From assembly GCA_029953675.1 (NCBI GenBank), contig JAMWBK010000003.1, positions 186,001 to 250,000 of the forward strand: a stretch of 64,000 bases of DNA, given 5' to 3'. Under the pieces are notes generated by a model. That model saw nothing but the letters and a program-made list of their open reading frames with translations, searched no databases and was not told where the DNA came from. This DNA comes from Rhodosorus marinus. Its lineage: Eukaryota; Rhodophyta; Stylonematophyceae; Stylonematales; Stylonemataceae. Shown one piece after another: positions 13,752-26,222 of this stretch (the stretch's first letter is position 1; each line of letters opens with the position of its first letter). The translations under genes were made by a program, and so were the position numbers.

Positions 13752-16700
13752 ATGGGGGACGAGGATTTCGCTCAAGTGTTCGGAGGAGAGGCAGGAGCGA
13801 AGACTCTCGTGTCAGACACTGCGATCCATGCAACGAAGAGGGAGCTGAACCAGAAAAAGCAAGCTCCTGAAACACGAGTGGTGGAATTTAATAATGAGCC
13901 GGCGAACACTGGTTTCGTTAGCAACGTCATCAAGAGCACAAAGTATACCTGGTGGAACGTAGTTCCAAAATCCTTATGGGAACAGTTTCGAAAGGTCGCC
14001 AACTTTTATTTCCTGATCGTTGCAATCCTTACATTCATTCCGGGGGTGACATCGTTTAGCCCTAGTACCGCGGTGATTCCTCTTGTGCTCGTCGTGGGCT
14101 TCTCAATTGCAAGAGAACTTTATGACGACGGCATGAGGGGACGTTCGGACAGGAGATCGAACAACCAAAAGTTTTCCGTTTTGAACCGCGACGCGAAAGG
14201 TTCGGGGACGACAGAGGAGGTCAAGAGCTTGAACATTAAGGTTGGGGACATTCTTGTGCTGAAGAAGAACAGCCCCGTTCCAGCGGACTGTATTCCGCTT
14301 TTATCAACGGAAGAGGGTGGCGTACTCTACGTGTCAACGGCCCAACTCGACGGTGAAACAAACTTAAAGAGGCACCTCGTAACACAAGCTACTAAGGATC
14401 TTACGGACGCCGCACAGGTACGCGAGCAATAGCATTCACGTTCTGAGCAATTGTCTTCAAGTCCTGCAGATACATGCTTCCTTTTTTGTTCTATTGATGT
14501 GATACGTTACGTTCTCTTCACGAGCTAGCTTGTCTCCGGGAGGGCGCTCTCGATCGGCGGCACCTTTCCCCCCCGAACCTGATTTTCAAAACTTGTTCGC
14601 TCGACCATCTTAGGTTCACGCGCTCGACGGGCGAGCCGAAGTGAGTGGACCCAATCCTCAATTTGAGGTTTTCCAGGGAAGCGTCAAGCTTGCCGGTGCA
14701 GAGGATGCGGTTCCCGTCGACAGTCTAAACCTGGTTCTCAGGGGGAGCACATTGCGGAACACCGAAGAGGTTCACGCCCTCGTTGTGTACACGGGAACCG
14801 ACTCCAAGGTTGCTCTGAATATGAGAGATCCTCCGAGCAAAATGTGTCAACTGGACAGGACATTGAATTGGACGGTGCTGATGATCTTCGTTCTTTTGGT
14901 GATCCTGGTAATCGTCTTTGCGGCGCTCGCTGGTGTTGCCCAGGAACGAGTGGTTCAGGATTCTTGGTATCTTGGACCCACAAGTACAGATTCAGGCGTG
15001 GAAGTTGGCTTCCGTTCGGTTGGAACCTTTCTCGTTCTCTTCTCTGCTTGGATTCCAATCTCGCTTTTCGTTTCGCTGGAATCGGTTCGGGTATTCCAGG
15101 CCTTGTTCATGTTCCGAGACGAGAAAATGAAGAGCTTCGATGGACGAAGGATGGCAGCGAGGTCAACAAACCTCAGCGATACATTGGGGATTGTTCATAC
15201 GATCCTCAGCGACAAGACTGGAACGTTGACTAGGAACGTAATGGAGTACGTCGCCTGCGCCTTTAGCGGAGAGATCATTGACATCAGGGAAGATCCCTCC
15301 TTGATGAAGGATAGGCTTGCAGCTGGAGATAAGAAGGTTAACGATATGGCTTCAGCAATGGCTATATGTCACTCGGTCGTGCCAGACTTTCACGGAGGTA
15401 AGTCGTTTTGCTCAAACCACGTGGTTTCTTAATCGTCCAGCCTGCTTACAGACGTTGTTCGCAACTTCTGAACCTTAGAGGATGAAGGAGAGATTCTGGA
15501 GCATCCGACGTATCAGGGTCAGAGCCCTGACGAGGTCTCTCTCGTGGAGTCTGCGAGGTCCTTTGGTTTAGAGCTTGTGGAAAGGTCCGTAGACAATCTT
15601 GTTCTTGATCGAAATGGCGTAAAGGAAACGTACGGGATGGTCGGCGAAATCGAGTTCAACTCTGATCGTAAGAGGATGAGCCTCGTGGTTAAGATGGAGG
15701 ACGGGAATTACCGAGTCTACACGAAGGGTGCGGATACGACCATGTTCCCAAGGATACTGCTCTCTTCTGAGGAGGAAAAGGGAATCGAAGATGATCTGCA
15801 CATGTTCGCGGTGGAGGGGCTTCGAACGCTCGTGTTCGCTTCAAAGGACATCACAGAGGAGCAATACCAATCATGGCAAACGACGTGGAGAGAAGCTCTG
15901 TTAAGCACTGATGAGCGCGAGGAGAAAATGGCTGCCGCTGCGGAGGTTGTGGAATCGGACATGAAGTTCATTGGAGTGACGGCCGTAGAGGACAAGCTCC
16001 AGGATCAGGTCCCTGAGACAATCGAGTTTCTGCGAAACGCGGGAATTTCTCTGTGGGTGCTTACGGGAGATAAGCGGGAAACCGCCGAGAACATAGGATA
16101 CTCTGCAGCGATGCTAAGCCGATCAATGACCGTAGTGCACATGGAGGCACGTTCCCAGGAGGAGGTTTCGACCATGCTCGAGGACACCTACAAGACCCAC
16201 TGTGACAGCGCTGGGTGAGCCTATCTTTATACGGCTTTGCAGCAGCCCGGTAACACACAGATGTTTAAAAAATATTTCGCTTTTTTTTTTGGGCCCGTGC
16301 GTAAACAGGTTCGAAGGTACGGTTGGAAATATGAAGAGCCTACGGTCATTGACCAACGTGAAGCAAGCAAAGAAGTACAGGCCAGGCGTGCATGATGGGG
16401 ACAAGTCACTGGCAGTGATAATTGACGGGAAGACACTTCAGTTTGTTCTAGACTCGTATGCGAAGTACTTCCTCGCAATTACGGACCACTGCCAAACGGT
16501 TATTTGCTGCAGGGTCACGCCGATGCAGAAAGCCCTCGTCGTTCGGATGGTGAAGAAGCTACGTGGGTGCGTTACTCTTGCAATCGGTGACGGGGGAAAC
16601 GATGTTTCGATGATCCAGGTACGGAAGATATTCTCATGAAAATGGGCGAGTAGATGAAAGGGGAAAAAGCTTAAATACGCCGAGTCAAAATTGACCTGTA

Positions 16701-17927
16701 TCACTAACTGCGTTGCCCTGGTACTATTTGTGTCCTCATTATGCAGGAGGCTGATGTTGGCGTGGGACTGTTTGGAAAAGAAGGCACGCAAGCGTCACGC
16801 TCCGCGGACTTTGCGATTGGCGAATTTAAGCTCTTGAAACGCTTGTTATGCATTCATGGGCACTATTGTTGGGTTCGGAATCCTGGGTTGATCAACGTAT
16901 CATTCTATAAGAACGTGTTTATCACCATGGGGCAAGTCTTTTACCAGTTCTTCTGTCAGTTCTCTGGGACCTCAATCCACAACGAGTACATCGTGACGGT
17001 ATTCAATGTCGTCATTACGTTGTTCAATCCGATCTTCTTCGCGCTGTTCGAGAAGGACTTAGATGAAGAAGTCCTAATGGAAAAGCCCGAAATGTATCAA
17101 GCTAATCGTGAGCGCAAGAATTTCGGGAAGAGAACTGTCTTAGAGTGGGTAATGGGCTACGCCCTGTGGCACTCCATCGTGACCTTTTGGGGCCAGTACG
17201 GAAGTCTCGGTTCGGTAGGGAACATGTCTTGAGCCTCCAAATTGATAATGCGACAGGGCATTCATGCGTATCACCCCCTGGAAACATGCTGAAACCCTCG
17301 TTCGCGTTATGCCCTTAGGTTCGGGAGTCGAATTGGTTGGACGGTTATGAGGGGGGAATCAATGCGTGGGGATTCGGCCTCTCTACGCAGGTTATCGTTA
17401 TTGTCCTTGTTAAGATGTTGCTCATGGCACGCACGTGGAACGGTCTATATGTAAGCTTGACATTGCAAGTTTTTGAAAGGCCGGTGGACTACTACGCTGG
17501 GAACTATGCTGACCCATATCTTTTTTCCCTGTACTCGCAGCTCGCGTCGTTCGTCATCAGTCTGGGTGTCTTTTTCTTGATTGTACCCATAATAATTTCT
17601 TTCATCGACGACAATTCTCTCAACGGAGTCCTGCCAACCACCTTCTCCTCCGGAACCTGGTGGATGACCTTCATCGTCAATGCGACTGCTGCGTTCATGC
17701 TCGACTTCATTGTCGTGCTTATTCGAAGGTGAGGAGCTCGTCAGCAGTTTCAAGTCAGCGGAAGTTCCCCGTTATGTGTTTCCGCACCTTCGCAAGTGCG
17801 GGATGGGACTTTTGTGAGGGGCCGGACACGTCTAACGGCTCAGTACCTATCCGTCAGGTTTTATTTTCCGGACGCCATAACCATGGAACAGGAAAGGGAA
17901 TACAGCAGATACTGGACACGGAAGTAG
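13752..17927 (+). CDS. P4-type ATPase, phospholipid flippase
   Basis: Flips aminophospholipids to the cytosolic leaflet of plasma or Golgi/endosome membranes, normally with a CDC50 partner. Seven coding exons: 13752-14417, 14614-15397, 15479-16214, 16309-16618, 16747-17214, 17319-17728, 17858-17927. Motifs in order: TWWNVVPKSLWEQFRKVANFYFL (N-terminal), AQLDGETNLK (actuator), PISLFVSLESV (TM4, P4-type PISL), DKTGTLTRN (phosphorylated Asp), TKGADTTMF and LWVLTGDKRETAENIGYS (nucleotide binding), GDGGNDVSMIQEADVGVG (P-domain; family usually has GDGANDV), then the last membrane helices and the tail YFPDAITMEQEREYSRYWTRK. The ATG at 13752 is preferred because the upstream codon in frame is TTG. 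The last exon was found by restoring the conserved C-tail. Confidence 0.95.
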
Positions 17928-18312
17928 AGGTCCTAAATCGGAGAACATCGTGTCTCGTGTCCGTAGCTTGCGCCTTAGTGCTGCGCGCGTTCGCGAAACC
18001 GATCTGGTTCTTTCCTAGGTTCCTCTCAAAGTCTTCTTTATTTACTCTCGTATTTGCGGATGATCTCTGTGTTGTCAACTCAACGGGATTTCGGATGCGG
18101 ATGTATGAACCCAAGATGAGACCCCTGTACGGACTCGGGAGCGATGACCAGCGCTTTCGTCATAGCCCAAGGAGTAAACAGCTCGCTGATCACCCAGGAC
18201 CGTTTGGTCTGGTTGGCAAGAAGGCAGTTTGGCATTACAATTCTTTTAGCTGAAAGAACGGTTTCGACTGATGATATTGTAAGATGTTGCCTATGCAATA
18301 AGCACCGTCCGG
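17928..18312. other. Convergent intergenic region
   Basis: Lies between the flippase 3' end (+) and the DUF1826 gene (-). Nothing recognised; both genes terminate into it. Confidence 0.5.
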
Positions 18313-18933
18313 TTAGCGAAGATCGCACTGCAAAAGGACGCGCGTGTCCGAAGTGTGTGGTGACCGATGCATCGCTGGCGGCGAGAGGAACAGTGCGTGG
18401 AAGTCAGGTGTAGCGGTGAGTCCTTTGGGCGCCACTACTGACTCATACTCGAGGTGTTCCATCGGGAAATCCAACTTTTGTAGGTCGTTGAATTTGACCC
18501 AGTCCACGGTTTCTTCTTGCGCCCACATGGTTGAAGGTCCTACGAGCGTTGCCAAAGCTCTCAATGGGACCTTGTCGAAGTGTAGCTTGGGACACTGCGT
18601 CCTTCTGATCAGCGCCAGGCGCAGCTCCAGATCCTTCTTCTGATTGGTTTCGCTCAGTCTCGTTTGAAATTCCTGACGCATCCATTCTGCAGCCTCAAGA
18701 GTGACGTCCAGTAGCTGCTCTTTTCCTCCACAATATTCAATCGCACAGCCGAAACCCTCTCTCGCTTCCGGATTTTCCTTCAGGTTCTGCTCCCTACTCC
18801 CGACAACGATTCTAACATCGAACGGAGGAGCTCGCTTTGCTACGTTTCCCCAGGCGAACGATGCTCTCTCCAATGAGCGATTGCTCGGTTTCACAACAGC
18901 AATGCTGCCAGTGCTCATAACAAAAGACGACAT
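18313..18933 (-). CDS. DUF1826 family protein
   Basis: A single-exon 206-aa frame starting at the ATG at 18933. The core CPKLHFDKVPLRALATLVGPSTMWAQEE (about residues 113-140) fits the DUF1826 signature, in which a Pro-x-x-His-x-D/K-x-V-P-x-R segment is followed by YxGPGTxW. The C-terminal PPAMHRSPHTSDTRVLLQCDL matches the family's HRSP...R(L/V)LL motif. The conserved His residues suggest a 2-oxoglutarate/cupin-like metal fold, but this is inference; the family has no established biochemical role that I can state. Its 3' end converges with the flippase gene. Confidence 0.7.
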   Translation of the reverse strand: MSSFVMSTGSIAVVKPSNRSLERASFAWGNVAKRAPPFDVRIVVGSREQNLKENPEAREGFGCAIEYCGGKEQLLDVTLEAAEWMRQEFQTRLSETNQKKDLELRLALIRRTQCPKLHFDKVPLRALATLVGPSTMWAQEETVDWVKFNDLQKLDFPMEHLEYESVVAPKGLTATPDFHALFLSPPAMHRSPHTSDTRVLLQCDLR

Positions 18934-19140
18934 CTCTCATGTGAATGCAGTCATACCCAAAACAAACTTCACTCTCAAAAGGAGAATCTCCATCTCAGCA
19001 GCTTTTCTGTGCTTCCCTGCCTGCCCCACAATCTCCTCCGCAGCCCAGCGAACAACCATCCCAATTCTCGGAAATCCCCCTTGTCCTGGTCAGGCACTTT
19101 TGCAGGAGGAACCGCGGGAACATCTCAAGAGGGCGGGCCG

Positions 19141-19197
19141 GGGGGTCCAGACGGTCGCGGGGGGTCCAGACGGTCGCGGGGGGTCCAGACGGTCTCA
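19141..19197. repeat. 19-bp minisatellite, three copies
   Basis: Unit gggggtccagacggtcgcg repeats at 19141, 19160 and 19179; the third copy differs in its last bases. It is followed by unique sequence. A frame running through it gives spurious Gly/Ser/Arg repeats. Confidence 0.9.
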
Positions 19198-22101
19198 TAA
19201 CCTGAACCTGCGGCGCTCCTCATCACGCCCTGGAACTGATGCACCAAGGCGGCGCATGGTGGTAGGGACACGGACTATTTTCTATGAAGACGGATGTCCT
19301 TGCATGCAGAGGTGCCGCTTCTACTAAACTCTAACAACTTTCTCGGAAACCAAGCAAGAAACCAGAGATGACCTCCAATTCGCTGACGGGACAAGAACTA
19401 GGCACTGACCAAAGCCGCTTCCCAAGGCGCCACAAAGGAGCATCCCATCCTGAAAAGTACCAGCTCTCGGAAGCCCCAAGCTTGGAAAAACTCTTCCAGC
19501 CCACGCACAGCAGATGAGAGTCGAATGCAGTTTACCCATCAAGCAATCAAACGTCCTGAAGCAGTCCACTTAATGTCACCTGCTTCCACCCCCCTCTGTT
19601 CCCTTGAATTGACCGAGAACCAAGAAACGGGACAATCACCAAAAATCCTGTTTACACGGATGGTTGAGAGGGTGGGTGAGTAGAGTATTGGGTTTGTTAA
19701 GCCGCTGGGTCAAGGCCGCAAGAAAAGGCATTCCCCCCCGTAGAACCCCCTATTGAACTACCCCCAGGCCCAGGCAGCCTCAAAACTGATTTCGGCTCTT
19801 ACGAACTCCAAAAGAGAGATCCCCAAAAGAAAACGAACACAACCACAAATCCCAAAGCTGCCTTAAATTATTAGGATTAGACAAGATAAACCTAACGAGA
19901 AACCTATCGTGAGACTACCGTTTTGTTTTAAATGAACTAGTATTCGCTTTCTATTCGTTAATATGCTTCAAAAAGGATAAAAAGTAACGAACTGCTAGGA
20001 TGGACCCATTGGTCCGATATAAAGATGAAATTTGCTATTAATATTTCTTATTGCTGATACTCTGGTGATAATCAAGTTACTATTGGTTAGTATTAGTGAG
20101 TGCTTTTGTGTGATTTGATAGTTATTCGAGGAAGAAACTTCATTGGTAGAAAGTGGAATGTACCGAAAACGTGTAAAAAAAAAAGAGGAGATGCTTAGCT
20201 AACGGCCCACCTGGGGCGTTGAGGCATTGACGGATTTGCCGGGAAAGAAGGAAAGAGGAGAGATCTGTCTGGAACCGATGAAGTTTCTTCCGGGGAAATG
20301 GAAAAGTTGTCACGGGTTGATTGAATCTGGAGTGGACGGGTATTGAATTGACCATTGAATCTCAGAAGCGAGCTGGATAATAATTACCGGAGGATTGATA
20401 TATAGGGTTGATGGAGTACCTCGCGGCGTTGGGATATAGATGGCGTGGTAGCGATAGGAGAGAATTGTTTTGCTGGATGGTGCAAGTGGGCTTGACATTC
20501 GGATGAGAGCTATCTACCAGTTGAGGAGTTGGATGGTGATGGTTTGATGGTGTATCGTTTGAGCGAGTCTATGTGTACGATGGGTATCCGGAAGAAGAGG
20601 TGTTTGGGGAAGAGACGAGGCAGTGATAGGAGAGTACGCAGTGGAATACGTCCTCGAGAACGGCTTGTGATGGGCATACTGTTTCCTAGCGAAGAAAATA
20701 CCCAGCTCGAGGGTTTGCTGGGCTTTGAGCCCTTTGTGCTCGTGAACAGAAGCATTCGGTCCGTGTGCACATAAGCTAGATGGGGCTGGAGCGAGCGGGC
20801 TATATATTGTGCATTGAACGGCTGGACTCGATGCTTCTAAACAGAGAACAGTGGACGTAATGACGGGGTTCTGCTTTGACCACCAGAAGCCTGACTGAGA
20901 TGAAAGATAGACTTGTAGATTTGTTGTTTATCGGCCACGCCTTTTCACAAAACCTGAACGAAGCTGTGTATACATTTGTTGAAGATGGCTCTAGTTATTT
21001 CTACCATCCTTGTTGCAAACCATCGATCTTGACCCAGATAAAAGAATTCCAAGCAAGGAGAAGCAAGGAGAACTCTCTAAAGCGCGCTCTCTGTGAGAGC
21101 TATGCCGTTAGGTGTATAGCTCACTATTCCCCCAGCTACTGTCCTATTGTCTGTACCTCTCGTATGGAGATGCCCTTGTCAGCACCAACTCCGGTGACAT
21201 ACAATGGCTGTGAATATTGAAATTCGAAAGCATTTCTCATTCGTGAAAAATGGGCACGGTCAGGCTAACAAGATTGAAGGCAAGATCAACAGAGAGCACT
21301 GAAACCAAGCCATGGATTATTCCTTCTCCGAGCCGCAGCAGGTACAAAAGACGATGGACGTCCTCGTAGCTTTTTGAGGACCGTTGATTCGAAGACTTGG
21401 ACAGCCAGCCAGCCAAAATGGGGCGAGTTCTACTTCAACGATAGTCCTCTGGAGGAACTTGAGAAGGGAATACCCTCGAGGACACGTAAATGGGCTTCCT
21501 CAATATCCTTGCTGACCTGGCCCGGAAAAGGGACAATCCAGGAGCGGAGTTCCAGATGGTTGTTGGTCTGTCCTTCACTCTTCTCCACAATCGTGCCTGT
21601 TTGTTCATGCCTGAGAAAATTTTCGAGCTTCAGCAATCACTGCCTACCCATGTAACTAGACTAGGTCGTGACAAGGTCATGTCTACAGCAGAGATAGAAG
21701 CAACATATCCCCAGAACGGGCTCTTTTGTCTTGTCGATTCATAGTCATTGAATAAGATCAGCACCGATCATCGGTGGTCTTCGAGATTTAGAGTCGAGAA
21801 CTCAAAACGGATTCAGAGTTATGAGAGGTGCAAGCGTTGAGACGGGATTACAAATCGATCTGAGGCATATCGCGAGGGACATCTGTTCCTGCGATAGGGA
21901 GTTGAGGTAGTTCGTTACCACGAACGAAAAATGGAGAGAAGAGATTCAAAGTTTCCTTCGGTATTTTGGACACGCACCATCGCGAAGCCTTTTCAATAGA
22001 CTGAACTGGGCCGAAACCAGACAAGGCAACCGAGAAAGATCGAACTCATAACGAAGATGCATGCAGCTTTGTCTGTGACTTGACATCAACCCCTTTCTTC
22101 A

Positions 22102-22251
22102 CAGCCTAACTAACCTGAGAAGCGGGAGAGAAGACACGTATAACGCGCGCCCAACAACGAAGCGCCGTGCGGAAGCAGAGTGTCAAAAACAGCTGCGTGA
22201 AGAGACTAACAGGACGAGCCGGGTCGATACGAAAGAGGCCAGGCAGCAGTC
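22102..22251 (+). repeat. Dispersed repeat family, diverged copy
   Basis: Begins cagcctaactaacctgagaa, then gcgcgcccaacaacgaag and tcaaaaacagctgcgtgaag, in the same order as the copies at 37.4, 48.7 and 49.2 kb but with more substitutions. Non-coding. Confidence 0.6.
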
Positions 22252-23176
22252 GAAAACCCTCGCCGTCTGCGACTGGCAGAAGCATTGGACAAGTACCTAA
22301 CAGACCAAGACTGCCAGTCTTTCGATTGAAAAAACAATCATTTAGAGTTACCGTGTTTCTCTCGCGCAATACCTGGGAACATGCCCAAGATCTATCCAAC
22401 CAAGGGGGTTAAGTAGGTCCCCGATGACTTCCAAACCAGAATTATTCCCTTTTTATCTTATAAAAACGATATTACACCTCCTCAGGAAGTGTAGCGCACC
22501 CCCTCGAGGAATTGAACCAATCGATCCTCTGCGACGAGCCAGTTTGATTGCTCTGAATCAACTAGATGAACCTTGAAAACAAAAAATCAACCGAATAACC
22601 CCCTCCGAAAAAACCCAACCTCCAACCCCCTCGAGGACTTTTCTTTAAGTACTGGAAAATGATTGAGATATAAAAACAAGTCTTTACAAGTACAGACAAT
22701 AGACGTACCGCGTTTCCGCCCCCATCCCGACACATTGCTCAACAACGGGAATATGTGAATTTCGATGACAAATTTCTTAATCGCTACGTTGTTCTCCACA
22801 AGGGGTAGAAAACATATCTTCCGCTATTATTACCTCTCGAAAAAGATCCCTCGGAAATTATGGAAATTCCGATGGCGTGACCCGGAAAGGCTTTTTGACA
22901 ATTTGCATAGGGGGATTCCCTGATTCGCCCTTGTGGCAGGGTACGCTCAGGCCACATCCTCTTTGCGAGCACATGGATGCGGCTACGCGCTCATCACTAT
23001 GAATCTGTGTAGAGGCGCGCGCGGGTGAGACCATTTGCGCCTGAAGTATGGTTAGTGGGATGGTGCGGTGGATTTGAGTTCCTGAGTTGGGAGCAGGGTT
23101 TAGGTGACGGCTTTTTTTCTTTTTGGACCGGATTTGGCGTTTGTTGGCTTTCGGGGGATGGTGCCTCGATGCTAGA

Positions 23177-24973
23177 ATGGGTGAATTGAAAGAGGTGGTG
23201 AGGAGGGGGCGCGTCCCTTATGAAATCGCGGGGTTGATTGCTGCGCTGGGAAGTGTTCTTGTATGGACCGAGTTGCTGCCCCTGTGGGGATTTCCTTTGG
23301 TATGTGCAATTTTAGGAGAGGCAGCGGCGATGACGATCGACGTCGTTGAAAGGAAGCGCCGCTTGAGAAGGGTGGAGTCTATGCCGAAGCCGGTTAACGA
23401 GAAGAAAGCGTACACGTGGGAGGAAGTGGCCCTGCACAACACAGCCGAGTCAGCGTGGATAGCCATCAGGGGCAAGGTTTATGATGTGACAACCTTCTTG
23501 GATAGGCATCCAGGAGGATTCGAGCTGCTTCTACTCTGTTGTGGCAGGGACGCCACGGACCTGTTCATCTCCTACCATCCATTCACGGACAAACCGGATC
23601 AGATCCTAAATAAGTTCGAGATAGGCGAAGTCTCAACATATGAACATGCCACCTTCGCTGACGATGGCGGATTCTACGAGGAGTGCTGTGAGAAAGTGAA
23701 GGAGTACTTTGAGAGCACCAAGCTGGATCCGAAGAACCCAATGCTGATGACCGTTCGAATGGTCCCAGTCTACGTGGTCAGCGCATTTTGTTTCTACGTT
23801 TCGTTCGTTTCCCATTCTTTTTCATGGCCTGTGCGTGCCCTGAGTGCGCTCCTATTTGGCGTGTGCCAGGTAAGGTGATGAGCATGCAGTCGGCAATTAC
23901 GGAGCAGAACAACTGAACGCGCCTGAACTCGTTGTATTACAGGGTCTGCCTCTAACTGGGTGGATGCACGACTCGTCTCACGCCGCCATCGGGCACTCGG
24001 AGACGTGGTGGTGGACGGTTGGGCGCCTCTCGCTCGACTGGATTTCTGGATCTTCCATGCTCTCTTGGCGTAATCAACACGTCATCGGTCACCATGTATA
24101 TACCAACGTGTTCGGTGCAGATCCTGACTTGCCCGATGCCAAGGAGGGTGATTTCAGACGCATCACCGAGCATCAGTTCTGGGACAATGTCTACTACTAC
24201 CAGTATTTGTACGTACCACCGCTTTACGGTCTGCTTGCCATCAAAGCAAGACTTCAGGTGAGAAATTCACTCTAGCATTTCAAGCCTCCTGTTGTAGTGT
24301 CCTGCTGGGCTTTTGTTGATTGCAGCCTATGCTCACAGGCCTAGTGGGCAGATCCTCTGACATTCTGGTGCTTTTGTTTTTTTTTTTCCTGGTCTAGGAC
24401 TTTTACTCCGTCTTCTCCCAGCACATGAATGGGCCAATTAGAGTGAACCCGATTAGCGCACAGGATTACCTGAGAATCGGGTCCTCCAAACTGTTCTGGG
24501 CTTGGTATCGATTGGTGGTTCCATACGCGCTTTTTGACTGCAATCTTGTGGATTTGGCTCTGCTGTCATTCCTCACCGACCTTGTGGTTGGATACTGGCT
24601 TGCGTTCAACTTCCAGGTATCGCACGTTTCCGATATATGCGAATTCTATTCCGAGGTCGAGCACGGTGGCAAGCCATGTTTCAAGGAGGGCTGGGGTCCC
24701 CTGCAGGTGAAAACCAGCCTGGACTATGCGCATGGAGATCCGATCGCGACCTATCTGTCTGGAGGCTTAAATTATCAGACCGCGCACCACCTGTTCCCTT
24801 CCGTGAGTCAGGTCTATTACACCGAAATCACGCCTATCATCATCGATGTCTGTAAGAAGCACAAACTCCGCTATAACGTGTTGCCAAACTACAAGGCTGC
24901 TATTTCTGGTCATATTCAGCACCTGAAGAAGATGGGTGAAGAGGGTAGGGCCCCAGAGCTTAAGCTTGAGTAA
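23177..24973 (+). CDS. Cytochrome b5-fused front-end fatty-acid desaturase
   Basis: Three exons (23177-23869, 23943-24257, 24398-24973) encode 527 aa. After a hydrophobic N-terminal segment, a cytochrome b5 domain shows TTFLDRHPGGFELLL with the heme ligand His in HPGG and the second His in FISYHPF. The desaturase domain has three His boxes: HDSSHAAIGH, HVIGHH and QTAHH, with Gln replacing the first His of box 3, diagnostic of front-end (delta-4/5/6/8) enzymes. These ER membrane enzymes insert a double bond between an existing one and the carboxyl end of polyunsaturated acyl chains, using b5 electrons. Regioselectivity cannot be called from motifs alone. The ATG at 23177 is used because the longer open frame begins with TTG. 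Confidence 0.93.
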
Positions 24974-26222
24974 ACTGCGCTCATCGTCGGTGCTTGAAGT
25001 AGGAGCGTGGACGGTCAACTGTTTGGGAGTAGTGAACGGACTACACGCGAACCCGATGGAAGAGGCGACAGATGCACTGACTCTTGTTGCTCAAGCGGAA
25101 GTTTGCATCAGCGAAGCTGTTAGTCGCAATGCGTATAGATATCAGATGAATTGGCAGTAGTCAAAAACCCAATCACATTTTGTAGTAGTGGATAGAGTGT
25201 TTCAGATTTGACAGAAAGTAAGAATATACGAAGCTGAGGTTCATGACACGAATCGTTTCCTTCCACCAAGCAGTGTTAAAGGCATCGCTGCCGGGGCTAA
25301 CGTGAACTTTACTGGGCAGCTGCCTACTGCAGCGCATCACTATTGCCCCAGAGGACTTGATGCTATCTCGGCCTCAAGGCCTCTTCCGACATGCAAAGCG
25401 GAATACAATACTTCACTTTTCTTCCCAAATGCTGATATGCTTTTAACCAAGCCGCCCCACCCTCTTATGTCAGTGTACTATTTCGTACTATGACTTCAGG
25501 TGGGAAAAGGAACGAGGCGTAGTGAAAGCGGAATACAATACTTCACTTTTCTTCCCAAATGCTGATATGCTTTTAACCAAGCCGCCCCACCCTCTTATGT
25601 CAGTGTACTATTTCGTACTATGACTTCAGGTGGGAAAAGGAACGAGGCGTAGTGAAAGCTCAAGTTGGTATGAGGAAGCTCAGACTTCACTAAAACTGGC
25701 TGACGGGAAGGCGGTTCTCCCCCCCCTGAAACAATGCAACCCATTATCTGGCAATAATCGCAATTTCACGATGGGATACATTCCACTCCAAAAAGAAGTT
25801 TAAAAGAGTCTTAAAATTTGCTGGACATTTCAAGTACCCCTTTCGCAGAAAACCCCAGAATACCCGAGAAATTTCCCACAGAAATCGACCCCTAAGGAAA
25901 AAAACAACGAGAAATATTTTGATCCGCATCGTGGAATTGTTTTAGAAAATAAAGGACAGATTAAGAAACGCTTGATTGGGGCTTTGTTGGACTGTGTACC
26001 CTGTCCAATTTTGGAAGAGGTTGAGAGGGAAAAGGGGGAAGGGGTCGAAGCTGAGGGTTAGATCTGCAGGGGTTTAGCGCGTTGGGATTGAATCAGCGGG
26101 AAAAGGAGGTTGTTGGAGTGATCAGAGGAGGTTTCCCGGTTTAGTATAGTGAGTGCTAGCTGATTGGTACTTGATTTGCGCATAGAGAGAGAGAGAGTTA
26201 TCCATTTCTTTGGCAAGGAAAT
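24974..26222. other. Intergenic region with tandem duplication
   Basis: Contains the 130-bp duplication (25401-25659) and little else. A GA microsatellite ((ga)n at about 26183-26197) lies just before the RPN9 start. No gene recognised. Confidence 0.5.
25401..25659. repeat. Perfect 130-bp tandem duplication
   Basis: Bases 25401-25530 are repeated immediately as 25531-25659 with no differences that I can see. The unit begins gaatacaatacttcactttt and ends at gtgaaagc. The lack of divergence suggests a recent event or an assembly artefact. Confidence 0.92.

Larger units (their letters stand above)
18934..23176. other. Long gene-poor stretch
   Basis: About 4.2 kb without a recognisable gene. 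It holds a 19-bp x3 minisatellite (19141-19197), AT-richer sequence at 19850-20130, several unsupported 60-110-aa frames (for example about 20876-21220 and 21490-21744 on plus), and a diverged copy of the dispersed repeat at about 22102-22251. The last 150 bp are the 5' flank of the desaturase gene. Confidence 0.45.

Noticed and set aside
22481-22570. Possible tRNA on the minus strand (ggttcaattcc, T-arm-like)
   Set aside because: No matching acceptor stem or D-arm at the right distance; the resemblance is to the T-arm only.
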